A DNA stretch of 64,000 nt from Mariprofundus micogutta. Lineage in GTDB: Bacteria > Pseudomonadota > Zetaproteobacteria > Mariprofundales > Mariprofundaceae. Position 1 is the first letter of the stretch. Each line of letters begins with the position of its first letter. The position numbers and the translations under genes were made by a program. Below the pieces are notes generated by a model. It worked only from the letters and a program-made list of their open reading frames with translations, was not told the DNA's origin and did no database searches. The stretch lies in assembly GCF_001895085.1 (NCBI RefSeq), contig NZ_BDFD01000006.1, positions 54,265 through 118,264 of the forward strand, given 5' to 3'. Below are positions 1 through 8,817 of the stretch, piece after piece.

Positions 1-309
1 GATATAGCTACAGTGCGTGTTTGTGTTCTCATTTATTCCCCATGTTTGCTTACGTTGTTTATAATTTGCAAATAGTAATTATCGGCAGGTGGTTTGTATG
101 TCCCCCAAACAGGGGACAAAAAAGGCTGTATGGATAATGTAGCCGTGAACTTGCCGCAGAGCTCACAGGTTGTGATTGGCATGCTTCTGAATTAACTTTC
201 GCGTCATTGGTTACGTGCGAATAAGCAGTGTGTGAAGGCTCTAGCCTGGCTGCATCAATCAGAAAAAATTCGATTGTTTTCTTGCTACAGAACATCAGGA
301 GAAATTGAT
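1..309. other. Intergenic region upstream of the phosphate-binding protein
   Basis: No convincing gene lies in this stretch. The short open frame on the minus strand at 59-295 has no recognisable domain and no ribosome-binding site. A hairpin with a 7-bp stem (TGTCCCC at 99-105, GGGGACA at 112-118) is followed on the plus strand by A residues, so it does not look like a terminator on that strand. I found no clear Pho box before the downstream gene. Confidence 0.5.
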
Positions 310-1149
310 ATGAACATACATGTGCTGCTAGCTGGCATAGGGGTGATCTGCATGGTGACGCTCCCGGCAGAGGCCACGGTGATTACTACCGCAGGTTCTA
401 CAACAGTGTTACCCGCCGTAAAAGCATGTGCCAAAAGCTATCAGGCAAAACATGCAGGTATCCATGTGATCTCTGCCGGAGGTGGATCCAGTAAAGGTGT
501 CAGCACAGTCGGTCGCGGCAAGGTGGACGTTGGAGCTGCATCGCGTGCGGTGAAGGGTAAGGAAAAATCAACCTATCCGGAGCTTAAACAGTATCAGTTG
601 GGTACCGACGGTGTTGTGATGGTTGTGCATGCGGACAACGATTTGTCTAATCTGACTGCCGATCAGGTGAGTAAACTGTATAACGGTGAGTTCGCTAGCT
701 GGGCAGCGCTTGGCGGAGCTGAAAGCAATGTGAATCTGGTTACCCTGGGCAAGGAGCACGGTACGTATGAACTGTTCAGCAAGTATTTTAAACTGCGCGG
801 CGAAGAGTCTGAGGGCAATATCGTATTCGGCAAGGGTCATGCATGGATCGCATTCTCCCAGGATGTAGCTCTGGATCGGGTGGCACATGACAAAAGCGGT
901 ATTGCATTCGCTTCAATCGGTGTGGCCAGTGCATTCGCGGAAAAGAGTGGTCGGGTGAAGTTGCTTTCTATTGATGGTATTGCGGCAACGGAAGCTAATG
1001 TAAGCAATGGTAGTTACAAACTGGTGCGGCCACTACTGATGTTGACCAACGGTGATGCCAAAGGTGAAGTGAGAAATTTCATGGATTATCTGCTCGGTCA
1101 GGAGTGTCAAGCCACAGTGAAGGCATTGGGCTATATTCCTGTGCGATAA
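310..1149 (+). CDS. PstS-like phosphate ABC transporter substrate-binding protein
   Basis: This is a periplasmic substrate-binding protein of the PstS/PBP-like family, expected to capture phosphate for an ABC importer or to act as a phosphate sensor. The 279-residue protein begins with a Sec signal peptide (hydrophobic core about residues 4-20, cleavage near AEA). The mature part opens with the family's TTAGSTTVLP stretch and contains the GGGSSKG anion-binding loop. An upstream GTG at 232 would add 26 residues, but the AGGAGA ribosome-binding site at 297-302 and the position of the signal peptide favour the ATG at 310. No pstCAB or phoU genes lie beside it, so it may be an orphan binding protein. 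The substrate is inferred from the family. Confidence 0.85.
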   Translation: MNIHVLLAGIGVICMVTLPAEATVITTAGSTTVLPAVKACAKSYQAKHAGIHVISAGGGSSKGVSTVGRGKVDVGAASRAVKGKEKSTYPELKQYQLGTDGVVMVVHADNDLSNLTADQVSKLYNGEFASWAALGGAESNVNLVTLGKEHGTYELFSKYFKLRGEESEGNIVFGKGHAWIAFSQDVALDRVAHDKSGIAFASIGVASAFAEKSGRVKLLSIDGIAATEANVSNGSYKLVRPLLMLTNGDAKGEVRNFMDYLLGQECQATVKALGYIPVR

Positions 1150-1274
1150 CAAACCTGTGTCATCCTTTGTGGACAGCGTTATGGATATGTGGAACTGATG
1201 GTGTCGTTGAATGGCACTTTCGTGAGTAATGTTGCAGGGCGGCTTGCAAAAAATAAATATGAGCAGAGAGATGT

Positions 1275-1787
1275 ATGCGTTTGAAAAATATTCTTGTTTT
1301 ATTGATGTTATATCTTGCTCCGGCTGTAGTGCATGCCGGTGCAGCCGTCGAAGGTAAGAGTTTTAATTTTATTATCTTTTTGAATGAGGATAAGTCCTAT
1401 CAGTTTGATCCGATCATGTTTGGCGATTTTCCCGGTTTTATATCGCAGATGAAGACATCAAAGCTGCTGCTGCTGTCACACAATCCCGGTGTAATTGGCG
1501 GAGATGTGATTAACCTGCAACAGGACATGCTGAGAAGCACTGGCGGTGATCGCTTCAGCGATGCAGGGATCAACTGTCAGCTCTCGCTGGCCAGCGAAGC
1601 GGAAAGCTATCATCTTGCAGGAAACTGCCAGATCATTGATAAATTTCATGGTAAACAGCTTACGCTGCGGGCAAAAGTGACCGATACTGAGTTGCCGGAC
1701 ATCACCGAGGGAAGGCCGGTTTGGATCGAAGTGTATGAGGATGCAAGAACAGGAATCGCCTTTTATGCCAACATTGGCAATCGCTGA
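1275..1787 (+). CDS. Predicted secreted protein of unknown function
   Basis: I do not recognise this 170-residue protein. It starts with a clear Sec signal peptide (basic MRLK, then a hydrophobic run to about residue 21, ending VHA) and has no further obvious membrane segment, so it is probably periplasmic or outer-membrane associated. Two cysteines in the mature part, in NCQL and GNCQI, could form a disulfide. It lies 126 bp after the phosphate-binding protein gene and 57 bp before the ACT-domain gene on the same strand, so a shared transcript is possible. No catalytic motif was seen. Confidence 0.7.
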   Translation: MRLKNILVLLMLYLAPAVVHAGAAVEGKSFNFIIFLNEDKSYQFDPIMFGDFPGFISQMKTSKLLLLSHNPGVIGGDVINLQQDMLRSTGGDRFSDAGINCQLSLASEAESYHLAGNCQIIDKFHGKQLTLRAKVTDTELPDITEGRPVWIEVYEDARTGIAFYANIGNR

Positions 1788-1844
1788 TTACTTGTTAAAA
1801 AATGGCTGGCGTTTACTCTTTAGGAAAAAGGTGAGGAGTGTCTG

Positions 1845-2378
1845 ATGTCCAATGTACTGTTATCCATTTCCGGCCATGATCGTGCCGGTATTGTCCGTGA
1901 TGTTGCTGATGCGCTGCAACATCTGAATGCTAATATTGAGGATTCATCCATGACCGCACTGCGCGGTCGTTTCGCGATGATGCTGATTGTTCGTCTTTCT
2001 GAAGATCGAAGTATGGGAGAGCTGAAGGCGGCTCTGGCGGAGCTGGAGCAGCGTACACGTCTGACCGTACAATCGCAGGTGATCAGCGATGAAGAGATGG
2101 CCGCTGAGCCGATGGAACCTGATTATGTCATTACCGTTCATGGCGCTGACAAAGTGGGCATTGTTCATGCCGTGACTGAGGCGCTGGCTGATCTGGGCGT
2201 ATCCATTGTCGATCTCTCAACGCAGTCGCGTTCATCTGATGACGGTGATGTTTATATGATGGCGCTGGAAGTTGCTTCAAATGGCCACGGGGCTGCAATC
2301 AAGCCTGCACTGAACAGTGTCGCGAATGATATCGGTGTTGATATAGATCTGCATGAGATGGATGACGCCGTTCTGTAA
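1845..2378 (+). CDS. Double ACT-domain protein, GcvR-like
   Basis: The protein has 177 residues and consists almost entirely of two ACT domains, roughly residues 3-78 and 92-170. Each begins with a typical strand and loop (SISGHDRAGIV and TVHGADKVGIV). This is the architecture of GcvR, the accessory repressor of the glycine-cleavage operon in enterobacteria, and of related amino-acid-sensing regulators. ACT domains usually bind amino acids and mediate protein-protein contacts. No gcvA or gcv genes are nearby, so the target is not evident. A GAGG ribosome-binding site precedes the ATG. It is followed after 18 bp by def, suggesting co-transcription. Confidence 0.8.
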   Translation: MSNVLLSISGHDRAGIVRDVADALQHLNANIEDSSMTALRGRFAMMLIVRLSEDRSMGELKAALAELEQRTRLTVQSQVISDEEMAAEPMEPDYVITVHGADKVGIVHAVTEALADLGVSIVDLSTQSRSSDDGDVYMMALEVASNGHGAAIKPALNSVANDIGVDIDLHEMDDAVL

Positions 2379-2396
2379 TTACTGAATCACATCCTT

Positions 2397-2888
2397 ATGC
2401 CTGTACGCAAGATTCTAAAACAGCCTGATGTACGCCTGCGTCAAATGGCAGACGCTGTAACGCTGTTTGATGAGAAGCTGGAAGAGCTGTTCGAAGAACT
2501 TGAGGAAACCATGCGCGCTGGTCCCGGCGGTGTCGGTATTGCTGCTCCCCAGATAGGTGAAAGCCTGCGTATGATCGTTGTAGATTGTCGGGCAAGCTTG
2601 AGGCCGTGCAAAAATCATGGGCTGCTTCTCATGGCCAATCCGTTGGTCGAGGAGATGGATGGTGAATCGCTCGGACGTGAGGGCTGTCTGTCAGTACCCG
2701 ATTGGGTTGGTATGGTGCCTCGCGCTAAAACCATTCTTGTCAGTTATGATGATTTGCATGGTCAGCGACAGCAGATTGAGTCCATTGGTTTTGAAGCGCG
2801 CGTGATTCAGCACGAGGTAGATCATCTAGAGGGTGTCTTGTTTACGGACAGGGTGATCTCCACCAAAACACTGGTCAGGCGGCTGTAG
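2397..2888 (+). CDS. def: Peptide deformylase
   Basis: This metalloenzyme removes the formyl group from the initiator methionine of new proteins. All three family motifs are intact: motif 1 GGVGIAAPQ at residues 44-52, motif 2 EGCLS at 95-99 with the metal-ligand Cys97, and motif 3 HEVDH at 139-143 with two histidine ligands and the catalytic glutamate. The length of 163 residues is normal. The gene abuts mutM directly, with its stop codon immediately before the mutM ATG, so translation is probably coupled. The common partner fmt (methionyl-tRNA formyltransferase) is not in this window. Confidence 0.97.
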   Translation: MPVRKILKQPDVRLRQMADAVTLFDEKLEELFEELEETMRAGPGGVGIAAPQIGESLRMIVVDCRASLRPCKNHGLLLMANPLVEEMDGESLGREGCLSVPDWVGMVPRAKTILVSYDDLHGQRQQIESIGFEARVIQHEVDHLEGVLFTDRVISTKTLVRRL

Positions 2889-3704
2889 ATGCCGGAGTTG
2901 CCTGAAGTTGAAACGGTTCGTTCAGGGCTGGAGCCCGTATTGGTTGGCAGAACGATTAATGATGCCATCTGTTATCGCCAGTCGTTGCGCTATCCGCTGC
3001 CTGATTTTTCGAAGCTCACAGGCAGTAAAATCACATCTTTAAACAGAAGATCGAAATATCTTCTATTTGCTCTTGATGATGGACAGACGCTGGTCTGGCA
3101 TCTGGGTATGACTGGTCAGTTCCATGTCTTACCCGGAGAGGATGCCAGGGCCAAACATGAGCATGTCCGTATTGATCTGCATGACGGACAGAGTTTGAGA
3201 TATCGCGATGCTCGCCGATTCGGTTATGCAGGCCTGCTTGCATCAGATACTCTGATGTCACATGCATGGTTTGCAGGACTCGGACCCGAGCCATTGGGCG
3301 ATGAGTTTCATAGCGATTATCTGGTGGGACTCTGCAAGGCAAGAAAGGCACCGATTAAAACCATTATCATGGATGCGACGAACGTGGTTGGCGTTGGCAA
3401 TATCTACGCTGCCGAATCCCTGTTTCGGGCCGGAATTCATCCCGCTAGGGCGGCTGGAAGAATATCGAAGCAACGTTTGGCTATGCTGGTCGAAGTCATC
3501 AGGCAGGTGCTGCGGGAAGCGATAGAGGCCGGTGGCAGTACGATCAGTGATTTTGTTAAGGCAGATGGTAAGCCTGGATATTTTGCGCACAGCTTTCAGG
3601 TCTATGGCCGGGCTGACAAGAGCTGTTTGCGTTGTGGTAAAGTCATTAAGCGCATGACTCAGGCTGGTCGTAGTAGTTTTTACTGCCCCCACTGCCAGCG
3701 CTGA
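2889..3704 (+). CDS. mutM: Formamidopyrimidine-DNA glycosylase
   Basis: This base-excision repair enzyme removes 8-oxoguanine and formamidopyrimidines and cleaves the abasic site. The N-terminus MPELPEVETVR carries the catalytic Pro2 and Glu3. A helix-two-turn-helix region lies near residues 150-220, and a four-cysteine zinc finger (CxxC ... CxxC) occupies residues 246-271 at the C-terminus. The length of 271 residues matches the family. It directly follows def without a gap, an arrangement that implies one transcript. Confidence 0.97.
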   Translation: MPELPEVETVRSGLEPVLVGRTINDAICYRQSLRYPLPDFSKLTGSKITSLNRRSKYLLFALDDGQTLVWHLGMTGQFHVLPGEDARAKHEHVRIDLHDGQSLRYRDARRFGYAGLLASDTLMSHAWFAGLGPEPLGDEFHSDYLVGLCKARKAPIKTIIMDATNVVGVGNIYAAESLFRAGIHPARAAGRISKQRLAMLVEVIRQVLREAIEAGGSTISDFVKADGKPGYFAHSFQVYGRADKSCLRCGKVIKRMTQAGRSSFYCPHCQR

Positions 3705-3710
3705 TGTTAT

Positions 3711-3913
3711 AGTTTCACCGCAAAGACATTAATGCAAAAGAGATCGTGTGGCCCTGAGTCACCTCAAAGTACTGCTCTTTCTTGCGTAAGCGTGTCATTC
3801 CTGCGCAGAGAATCATGCTGCTGCTATAGCCATTCGCTCATGCCTTGGATGACTGAGTATCAATAACTACAAATGAATAATACCCTGCGTTCTTTGCATC
3901 TTCTGTGGTGAAC
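3711..3913. repeat. Degenerate inverted-repeat element in the mutM-argS gap
   Basis: The 320-bp gap between mutM and argS contains imperfect terminal inverted repeats. The left end at 3713-3744 starts TTTCACCGCAAAGAC, and the right end at 3887-3913, read on the minus strand, starts GTTCACCACAGAAG. Both continue into ATGCAAA. The roughly 140 bp between them hold no credible gene. The ends resemble the TTCACCGCAAAGACGCAAAG-type intergenic repeats that I recall as widespread in environmental proteobacteria, so this is probably a decayed, non-coding, MITE-like copy. The remainder of the gap carries the argS leader. Confidence 0.4.
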
Positions 3914-4024
3914 TGCCTGTCCTGTTTAGATTCTCCGGATTCTAATCCCGTGAAAAAGAACAGTGATACGGTTAACATGCGCCGACTTTTCATGGGCACT
4001 TATTTACAGGTGCCGGAGGTATAA

Positions 4025-5731
4025 GTGAAACAGGCATTGGAACAGGCATTGCAGGCGGCTCTGGAAGAGTTATTGAATGATCACCCGGAAGCTGAAGCAC
4101 CAGCGGTGCATCTGACGCGTCCTAAAATGAAAGAACATGGTGATTATGCTGCCAATGTGGCTATGCCACTTGCGCGTGTACTGAAAAAGAGCCCGCAGCA
4201 GATCGCAGCCAGCATCCTTGACGTAGTGCAGTGGCCGGATGCTGTGGAAGGTGCAGACATTGCAGGTCCGGGTTTCATCAATATTCGTCTGCGTCAGGCC
4301 AGTGAAGCAGAAGCATTGAAAGCAATCGTGCTTGCCGGTGAAAGTTACGGCAAGAAAGCTGTAAGCAGTGATGCTGAAAAGGTGAACCTTGAATTTGTTT
4401 CGGCCAACCCTACCGGTCCTATGCATGTCGGACATGGTCGTGGTGCGGTTGTTGGTGATGCGCTGGCCAGTGTGCTCAAAGCCGTGGGTAAAAATGTGCA
4501 GCGCGAATATTATATTAACGATGCCGGGGTACAGATCGGTGTATTGGCCAACAGTGTCTGGCTGCGTATGCAGGAGCTGCAGGGTGAGACCATCGAGTTT
4601 CCTGAAGCTGCATATCCGGGTGAATATATCGTTCAGATTGCCCGTGAACAGCTTGCAAAGCATGACTATCAGGCCCTTCTGTCGATGAATGAAGAAGAAC
4701 GTTTCAATGTTATCGGAGCTGAGGCTATCGCTGCCAATATGGCAATGATCCGCGATGATCTGGCAGCAATCGGTATCAATTTCGACCTCTATTTTTCTGA
4801 GCAGAGTCTGCATAATAGCGGCAGTGTTACCGAGCTGATCAAGAGGCTTGAGTCCGAAGGGGTTGTGTATTCGGGCACATTACCTCCGCCAAAGGGCAAG
4901 GAAGTTGAAAATTATACGCCGGTTGAACAGTTGCTGTTCCGCACCACGGACTTTGGTGATGATGTAGATCGTCCCCTGGCCAAGCAGGATGGTACACCGA
5001 CCTATTTTGCTGCTGATATCGCGTATCATTATGACAAGTATCAGCGTGGTTTTGATCGCATGATTGATGTCTGGGGTGCAGACCATGGCGGTTATGTGTC
5101 GCGTGTTCAGGCAGCCATGAAGGCTTTGACTGAGCGTGAAAAACAGCCGGATGTGTTGTTGGTTCAGATGGTGAATCTGACGCGTGACGGTAAACCTGTG
5201 AAAATGTCCAAGCGTGCAGGCACTTTTGTAACCCTGCGTGAAGTGGTTGATGAAGTGGGTTCTGATGCCGTACGTTTCAATTTCATGACGCGCAGGGTTG
5301 AGTCACAGCTTGATTTTGATCTGGAAGCAGCCAAACAGAAGAATGACGAAAATCCGGTCTATTACGTGCAGTATGCGTATGCACGTATCGGTGCGATATT
5401 GCGCAAGGCTGAAGATGAAGGTCATGTGATGGGTGAACTGGACGATGTGGATGTTTCCGTGCTGACGTCGCATGAAGAACAGCGACTGGTTGCGCATCTG
5501 CTGGCTTATCCGGAAGCGCTGCAAAAGGCTGCGGATAGACTGGAAGCTTACCGCGTGGCGACATTTGCCATGCGTCTGGCTGCTGATTTCCACAGTTTTT
5601 ATCACAAGAATCGGGTTGTTACCGATGATGTCGTGTTAACCCGGGCTCGTATGCTGCTGATCAAGGCAGTTGCTCAGGTGATCAGTAATGCATTGACCGT
5701 GCTGGGTGTATCTACACCTGAGCGCATGTGA
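4025..5731 (+). CDS. argS: Arginyl-tRNA synthetase
   Basis: This class I aminoacyl-tRNA synthetase charges tRNA-Arg. The 568-residue protein shows the N-terminal Add-1 domain (about 1-95), the HIGH-type signature HVGH at residues 134-137 after SANPTGP, the KMSKR loop at 393-397, and a C-terminal anticodon-binding helical domain with the family's final YHKNRV region. It starts with GTG at 4025 behind the ribosome-binding site GGAGGT. It is followed after 31 bp by a SPOR-domain gene, an order often seen in proteobacteria. Confidence 0.97.
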   Translation: MKQALEQALQAALEELLNDHPEAEAPAVHLTRPKMKEHGDYAANVAMPLARVLKKSPQQIAASILDVVQWPDAVEGADIAGPGFINIRLRQASEAEALKAIVLAGESYGKKAVSSDAEKVNLEFVSANPTGPMHVGHGRGAVVGDALASVLKAVGKNVQREYYINDAGVQIGVLANSVWLRMQELQGETIEFPEAAYPGEYIVQIAREQLAKHDYQALLSMNEEERFNVIGAEAIAANMAMIRDDLAAIGINFDLYFSEQSLHNSGSVTELIKRLESEGVVYSGTLPPPKGKEVENYTPVEQLLFRTTDFGDDVDRPLAKQDGTPTYFAADIAYHYDKYQRGFDRMIDVWGADHGGYVSRVQAAMKALTEREKQPDVLLVQMVNLTRDGKPVKMSKRAGTFVTLREVVDEVGSDAVRFNFMTRRVESQLDFDLEAAKQKNDENPVYYVQYAYARIGAILRKAEDEGHVMGELDDVDVSVLTSHEEQRLVAHLLAYPEALQKAADRLEAYRVATFAMRLAADFHSFYHKNRVVTDDVVLTRARMLLIKAVAQVISNALTVLGVSTPERM

Positions 5732-5762
5732 ATAAACAAACGGTATCGAGGTAAATAGCTAG

Positions 5763-6476
5763 ATGGCCAAGCGTGACTACGCCAAGGTACAGGCTCCAAG
5801 TAAATCTGATTCAACGGCTAATGCATCGATATTACCTGCATTTGCCATTGTGATGGTCGCAGCGGTTTGTTTTGCCGCTGGTTACTGGCTGGGTGGTGAA
5901 AAGGCAGCCAATGTCAGTAGTGTGGATCAATCTGAAATGAATCGTGTGCAGGCAGAGCTGGATTCGGAACTGGCGAATTCCAAACTGTTGCAGGTGAAGG
6001 TTGACGAGTTACAGGATCAAATTGAGCTGTTGCAGAATCAAGCCAGGCAGGGTGCACACACCAAAGTCGGTGAATTGAAGTTTTATCAGGAATTGCCGAA
6101 ACAGTCGATAACACCGGCACCTGTAGCTGAAACCAGTCCGGCAGAAGCGCGTAGCATGGATGGTAATAATAATCCCGTTCTGCCTGATACAGAGCCGTTG
6201 GTGGAAGATCCGGCTATCGGGCATGTTGATTTGGGGCAGGATGCACATAAAGTCCAGATCGCATCATTCAAGACAAAGTCCGAAGCAGTCATCATGCAGA
6301 AAAAACTGATGAAAGCCGGGGTCACATCTTTTGTGCGCAAAGTGAAGCTGGATGACCGGGGTGTATGGTTCAGAGTATATGCAGGACCGTATGCTGATAA
6401 GGAGAGTGCCCGCAAGGCCGTGAAAGACATTCAGAAAAAAGCAGATATCAGAGGCCTTATTGTTCGTGGAAACTGA
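5763..6476 (+). CDS. SPOR-domain, FtsN-like membrane protein
   Basis: This is a 237-residue bitopic inner-membrane protein with a short cytoplasmic N-terminus, one membrane helix at about residues 22-42, a periplasmic coiled coil at about 57-95, a Pro/Glu-rich linker, and a C-terminal SPOR domain from about residue 158 (HKVQIASFKTKSEA ... FRVYAGPYADKESA). SPOR domains bind denuded peptidoglycan at the division septum, so a role in cell division or wall remodelling is likely. The gene follows argS, a common location for ftsN-like genes. GAGGT at 5748-5752 is the ribosome-binding site. Its 3' end overlaps the next gene. Confidence 0.85.
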   Translation: MAKRDYAKVQAPSKSDSTANASILPAFAIVMVAAVCFAAGYWLGGEKAANVSSVDQSEMNRVQAELDSELANSKLLQVKVDELQDQIELLQNQARQGAHTKVGELKFYQELPKQSITPAPVAETSPAEARSMDGNNNPVLPDTEPLVEDPAIGHVDLGQDAHKVQIASFKTKSEAVIMQKKLMKAGVTSFVRKVKLDDRGVWFRVYAGPYADKESARKAVKDIQKKADIRGLIVRGN

Positions 6477-7449
6477 CAGAGCAGAAGTCAGAGGGCGGTG
6501 GTTAAGACAGCAGCTGTCTGACAATTACCTTGTAGCACCGCTGGCCGGAGATGCATCGTTTCGCCGTTATTTCCGCGTAAAACATGCAGAAAAAGATTAT
6601 GTGCTGATGGATGCACCGCCTCCGCATGAAGATGTAAGCCTGTTTCTGGCTGTACGTGACTGGTTTGAGCGTGCAGGTCTGCGCGTTTCAGCATTATACG
6701 GCAAGGATATCGAGCAGGGTTTTCTGTTATTGGAAGATTTCGGTGATATGACCTGGTCCTCATACTATGCAGCTGGCAAAGCGCCGGGGCCTTTATTTGA
6801 TGATGCGCTCAGGCAGTTGCAGCTTCTGCAGGCCTCTCAACCTGGATTGGTACTGCCCCAATTTGATGTGGCGAGAATGCAACGTGAATGCGATCTCTAT
6901 CTCGACTGGTATCTGCCGCATGTGGCCGGAGTCGTGCCTACAGATGTGCAGCGCCTTGCATTTCATCAATCACTGAGAGATACATTGTCTGCGATTGCAT
7001 CTTTGCCGCAGGTGCCGGTGCATCTGGATTACCATAGTCGTAATCTGATGTTGCCGGGCGGTAAGCTTCCTTTGGGGCAGATTGATTATCAGGATGCTGT
7101 GCGTGGACCTGTTACCTATGATCTGGCCTCGCTGTTATATGACTGTTATCAGGATTACCCGGAAACAGAGCGTTTTGCATGCAGTGCCCATTTTTTTGAA
7201 TCACTGCCGGCTGTTCACTCGGGGGCCTTTTCAGATGTGGACGAATGGCATCGTCTGCTGCGCTTGACGGCACTGCAGCGGCATATCAAAGCCATCGGTA
7301 TTTTCGGGCGTCTGGCCCATCGCGATGGCAAGTCTCAGTTTCTCGATGAAATTCCGCTGACACGCAAGCATCTGCATGAAGAGATGCAGGTTCTGGGTAT
7401 GAAAGAGTCGGCATTTCCTCTGCTGTATATCGAGCCTGTGAACCGTTGA
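6460..7449 (+). CDS. AmgK-like cell-wall sugar phosphotransferase
   Basis: This belongs to the aminoglycoside-phosphotransferase fold. The catalytic loop HLDYHSRNLML and the metal-binding segment IDYQDAVRGP are those of the AmgK group, anomeric kinases that phosphorylate MurNAc/GlcNAc in peptidoglycan recycling. The start is uncertain: TTG at 6460 or GTG at 6466. Both lie inside the end of the SPOR gene, so translation is probably coupled. The overlap with a septal peptidoglycan-binding protein supports a wall-related role. The usual partner murU (a nucleotidyltransferase) is not adjacent. The length of 329 residues is normal. Confidence 0.8.
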   Translation: MFVETDRAEVRGRWLRQQLSDNYLVAPLAGDASFRRYFRVKHAEKDYVLMDAPPPHEDVSLFLAVRDWFERAGLRVSALYGKDIEQGFLLLEDFGDMTWSSYYAAGKAPGPLFDDALRQLQLLQASQPGLVLPQFDVARMQRECDLYLDWYLPHVAGVVPTDVQRLAFHQSLRDTLSAIASLPQVPVHLDYHSRNLMLPGGKLPLGQIDYQDAVRGPVTYDLASLLYDCYQDYPETERFACSAHFFESLPAVHSGAFSDVDEWHRLLRLTALQRHIKAIGIFGRLAHRDGKSQFLDEIPLTRKHLHEEMQVLGMKESAFPLLYIEPVNR

Positions 7450-7517
7450 TAGCCCTCTGCGCTTGAATCTATAGCGGCTTTGCGTAGTGTCGCGCCCCTT
7501 AAAATAAGGAGTTACGC

Positions 7518-7997
7518 ATGCAGATTGCCAATAATAAAGTTGTTTCATTTGATTATACCCTGACCAATGATGCCGGAGATACGATCGATTCATCACAGGG
7601 TGGTGAGCCGCTGGTATATCTGCACGGAGCCCAGAATATTATTCCGGGTCTGGAGAGTGCGCTTGAAGGCAAAGTTGCTGGCGATGCATTGCAGGTGGCA
7701 ATTGAACCGGCTGATGGTTATGGCGAATACAATGCGGAACTGACCCAGGTTGTGCCGGGTAGCATGTTCCAGGGCGTTGATAAGATTGAAGTGGGAATGC
7801 AGTTTCAGGCTGAGACGGCCGAAGGCATTCAAGTTGTGCGTATTGCCAAGGTTGACGGTGACGATGTCACGATTGATGGCAATCACCCGCTTGCCGGTGA
7901 ACGTCTGAACTTTGATGTCAGCATCAAAGAAGTGCGTGACGCGAGCGAAGATGAACTTGAACATGGTCATGTGCATGGTGAAGGCTGCAGCCACTAA
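7518..7997 (+). CDS. slyD: SlyD-like FKBP-type peptidyl-prolyl isomerase
   Basis: This cytoplasmic prolyl isomerase and chaperone has 159 residues. The N-terminal FKBP half (VVSFDYTLTNDAGDTIDSS) is interrupted by an insert-in-flap domain at about residues 70-125, the hallmark of SlyD. The C-terminus is histidine-rich (HGHVHGEGCSH), suggesting nickel or other metal binding, though shorter than the tail of the E. coli protein. A strong ribosome-binding site AAGGAG precedes the ATG. An intrinsic terminator follows at once, so this ends its transcript. Confidence 0.92.
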   Translation: MQIANNKVVSFDYTLTNDAGDTIDSSQGGEPLVYLHGAQNIIPGLESALEGKVAGDALQVAIEPADGYGEYNAELTQVVPGSMFQGVDKIEVGMQFQAETAEGIQVVRIAKVDGDDVTIDGNHPLAGERLNFDVSIKEVRDASEDELEHGHVHGEGCSH

Positions 7998-8017
7998 GCC
8001 GCATAATGTGATTTGAA

Positions 8018-8050
8018 GCGCCTTGCACTACAGTGCGAGGCGTTTTTTTT
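8018..8050 (+). terminator. Intrinsic terminator after slyD
   Basis: A GC-rich hairpin (GCGCCTTGCAC paired with GTGCGAGGCG, including a G-T pair, around a 3-5 nt loop) is followed directly by eight T residues at 8043-8050. It sits 20 bp after the slyD stop codon and has the classic rho-independent form on the plus strand. Confidence 0.9.
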
Positions 8051-8187
8051 GCTACCCTGATATTTTCGTATGGTCATTGCCTTGTATCTCTGGCGTGCCG
8101 GAGACTTCAGTTCTTTGCCCTTGTGTTATAGGTTCGCTGGTAGAAGTGGGGGGAGATGGAAGTTCTCAAGATGAATCATCGGTATTT

Positions 8188-8811
8188 ATGTCTGTAGGCG
8201 TCGAAAACAAAATTCTTATCGTCGATGATGATGAAATTATACGCATCTATTTGCAGCATGCTCTGGAAGAACACGGTTATGCTGTCACGCCGGCTGCCGA
8301 TTTTGGTGCTGTGAAAGATGCAATGCATCATGATCAATACGCGCTGGTGTTGATGGATCTGGTATTTGTCGACTGCAGCTATGACGGTTTTGATATTCTT
8401 GATTATGTTCGCTCTTTAAGCGAGACATGCGGCATCATAATCATGACCAGTTACCCTGATACTGATTCGGCGGTGCAGGCCATACGCATCAAAGCATCCG
8501 ATTACCTGACCAAACCGGTGAAACAGAATGAGTTGATTGCCACTGTAGAGAAAGTGCTCAGTGAAACCTCTCTGCCAGCTGATAAAACCGACACGCTGGC
8601 AAATCCCGGTGATTACGGCCTTTCCAGCCGGGAGATGGAAGTGCTGAAGATGTTATATAAAGGTTACAGCTACGTTGAGATGTCCGCTGCATTGGGCTGC
8701 GGCACCTCTACGGCCAAAACTTATGGTAAACGTGTATATAAAAAGCTCGGTGTAAAATCACGGTCCGAAGCAGTTTATGAAGCACTGCAGTTAAAACTGA
8801 TCAAGCGCTAA
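8188..8811 (+). CDS. LuxR/FixJ-type response regulator
   Basis: This is a two-component response regulator with an N-terminal receiver (acidic DDDE pocket near the start, phosphoacceptor in LMDLVF, conserved Thr in MTSYPD, Lys in TKPVK) and a C-terminal LuxR helix-turn-helix (LSSREMEVLKMLYKGYSY ... KTYGKRVYKKLGVKSR). From the ATG at 8188 it has 207 residues. Longer frames reach back into the slyD terminator and are unlikely. The ribosome-binding site is weak; a GGGGGGAG run at 8149-8156 lies too far upstream. No partner kinase is adjacent. It converges on prmC with only 6 bp between the stops. Confidence 0.85.
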   Translation: MSVGVENKILIVDDDEIIRIYLQHALEEHGYAVTPAADFGAVKDAMHHDQYALVLMDLVFVDCSYDGFDILDYVRSLSETCGIIIMTSYPDTDSAVQAIRIKASDYLTKPVKQNELIATVEKVLSETSLPADKTDTLANPGDYGLSSREMEVLKMLYKGYSYVEMSAALGCGTSTAKTYGKRVYKKLGVKSRSEAVYEALQLKLIKR

Positions 8812-8817
8812 ACGCTT

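Noticed and set aside
99..118. Hairpin in the first intergenic region considered as a terminator
   Set aside because: It is followed by A residues on the plus strand and lacks a downstream T-tract on the minus strand.
4070..4813. 247-codon open frame antisense to argS
   Set aside because: argS is intact through this region and the frame has no family likeness.
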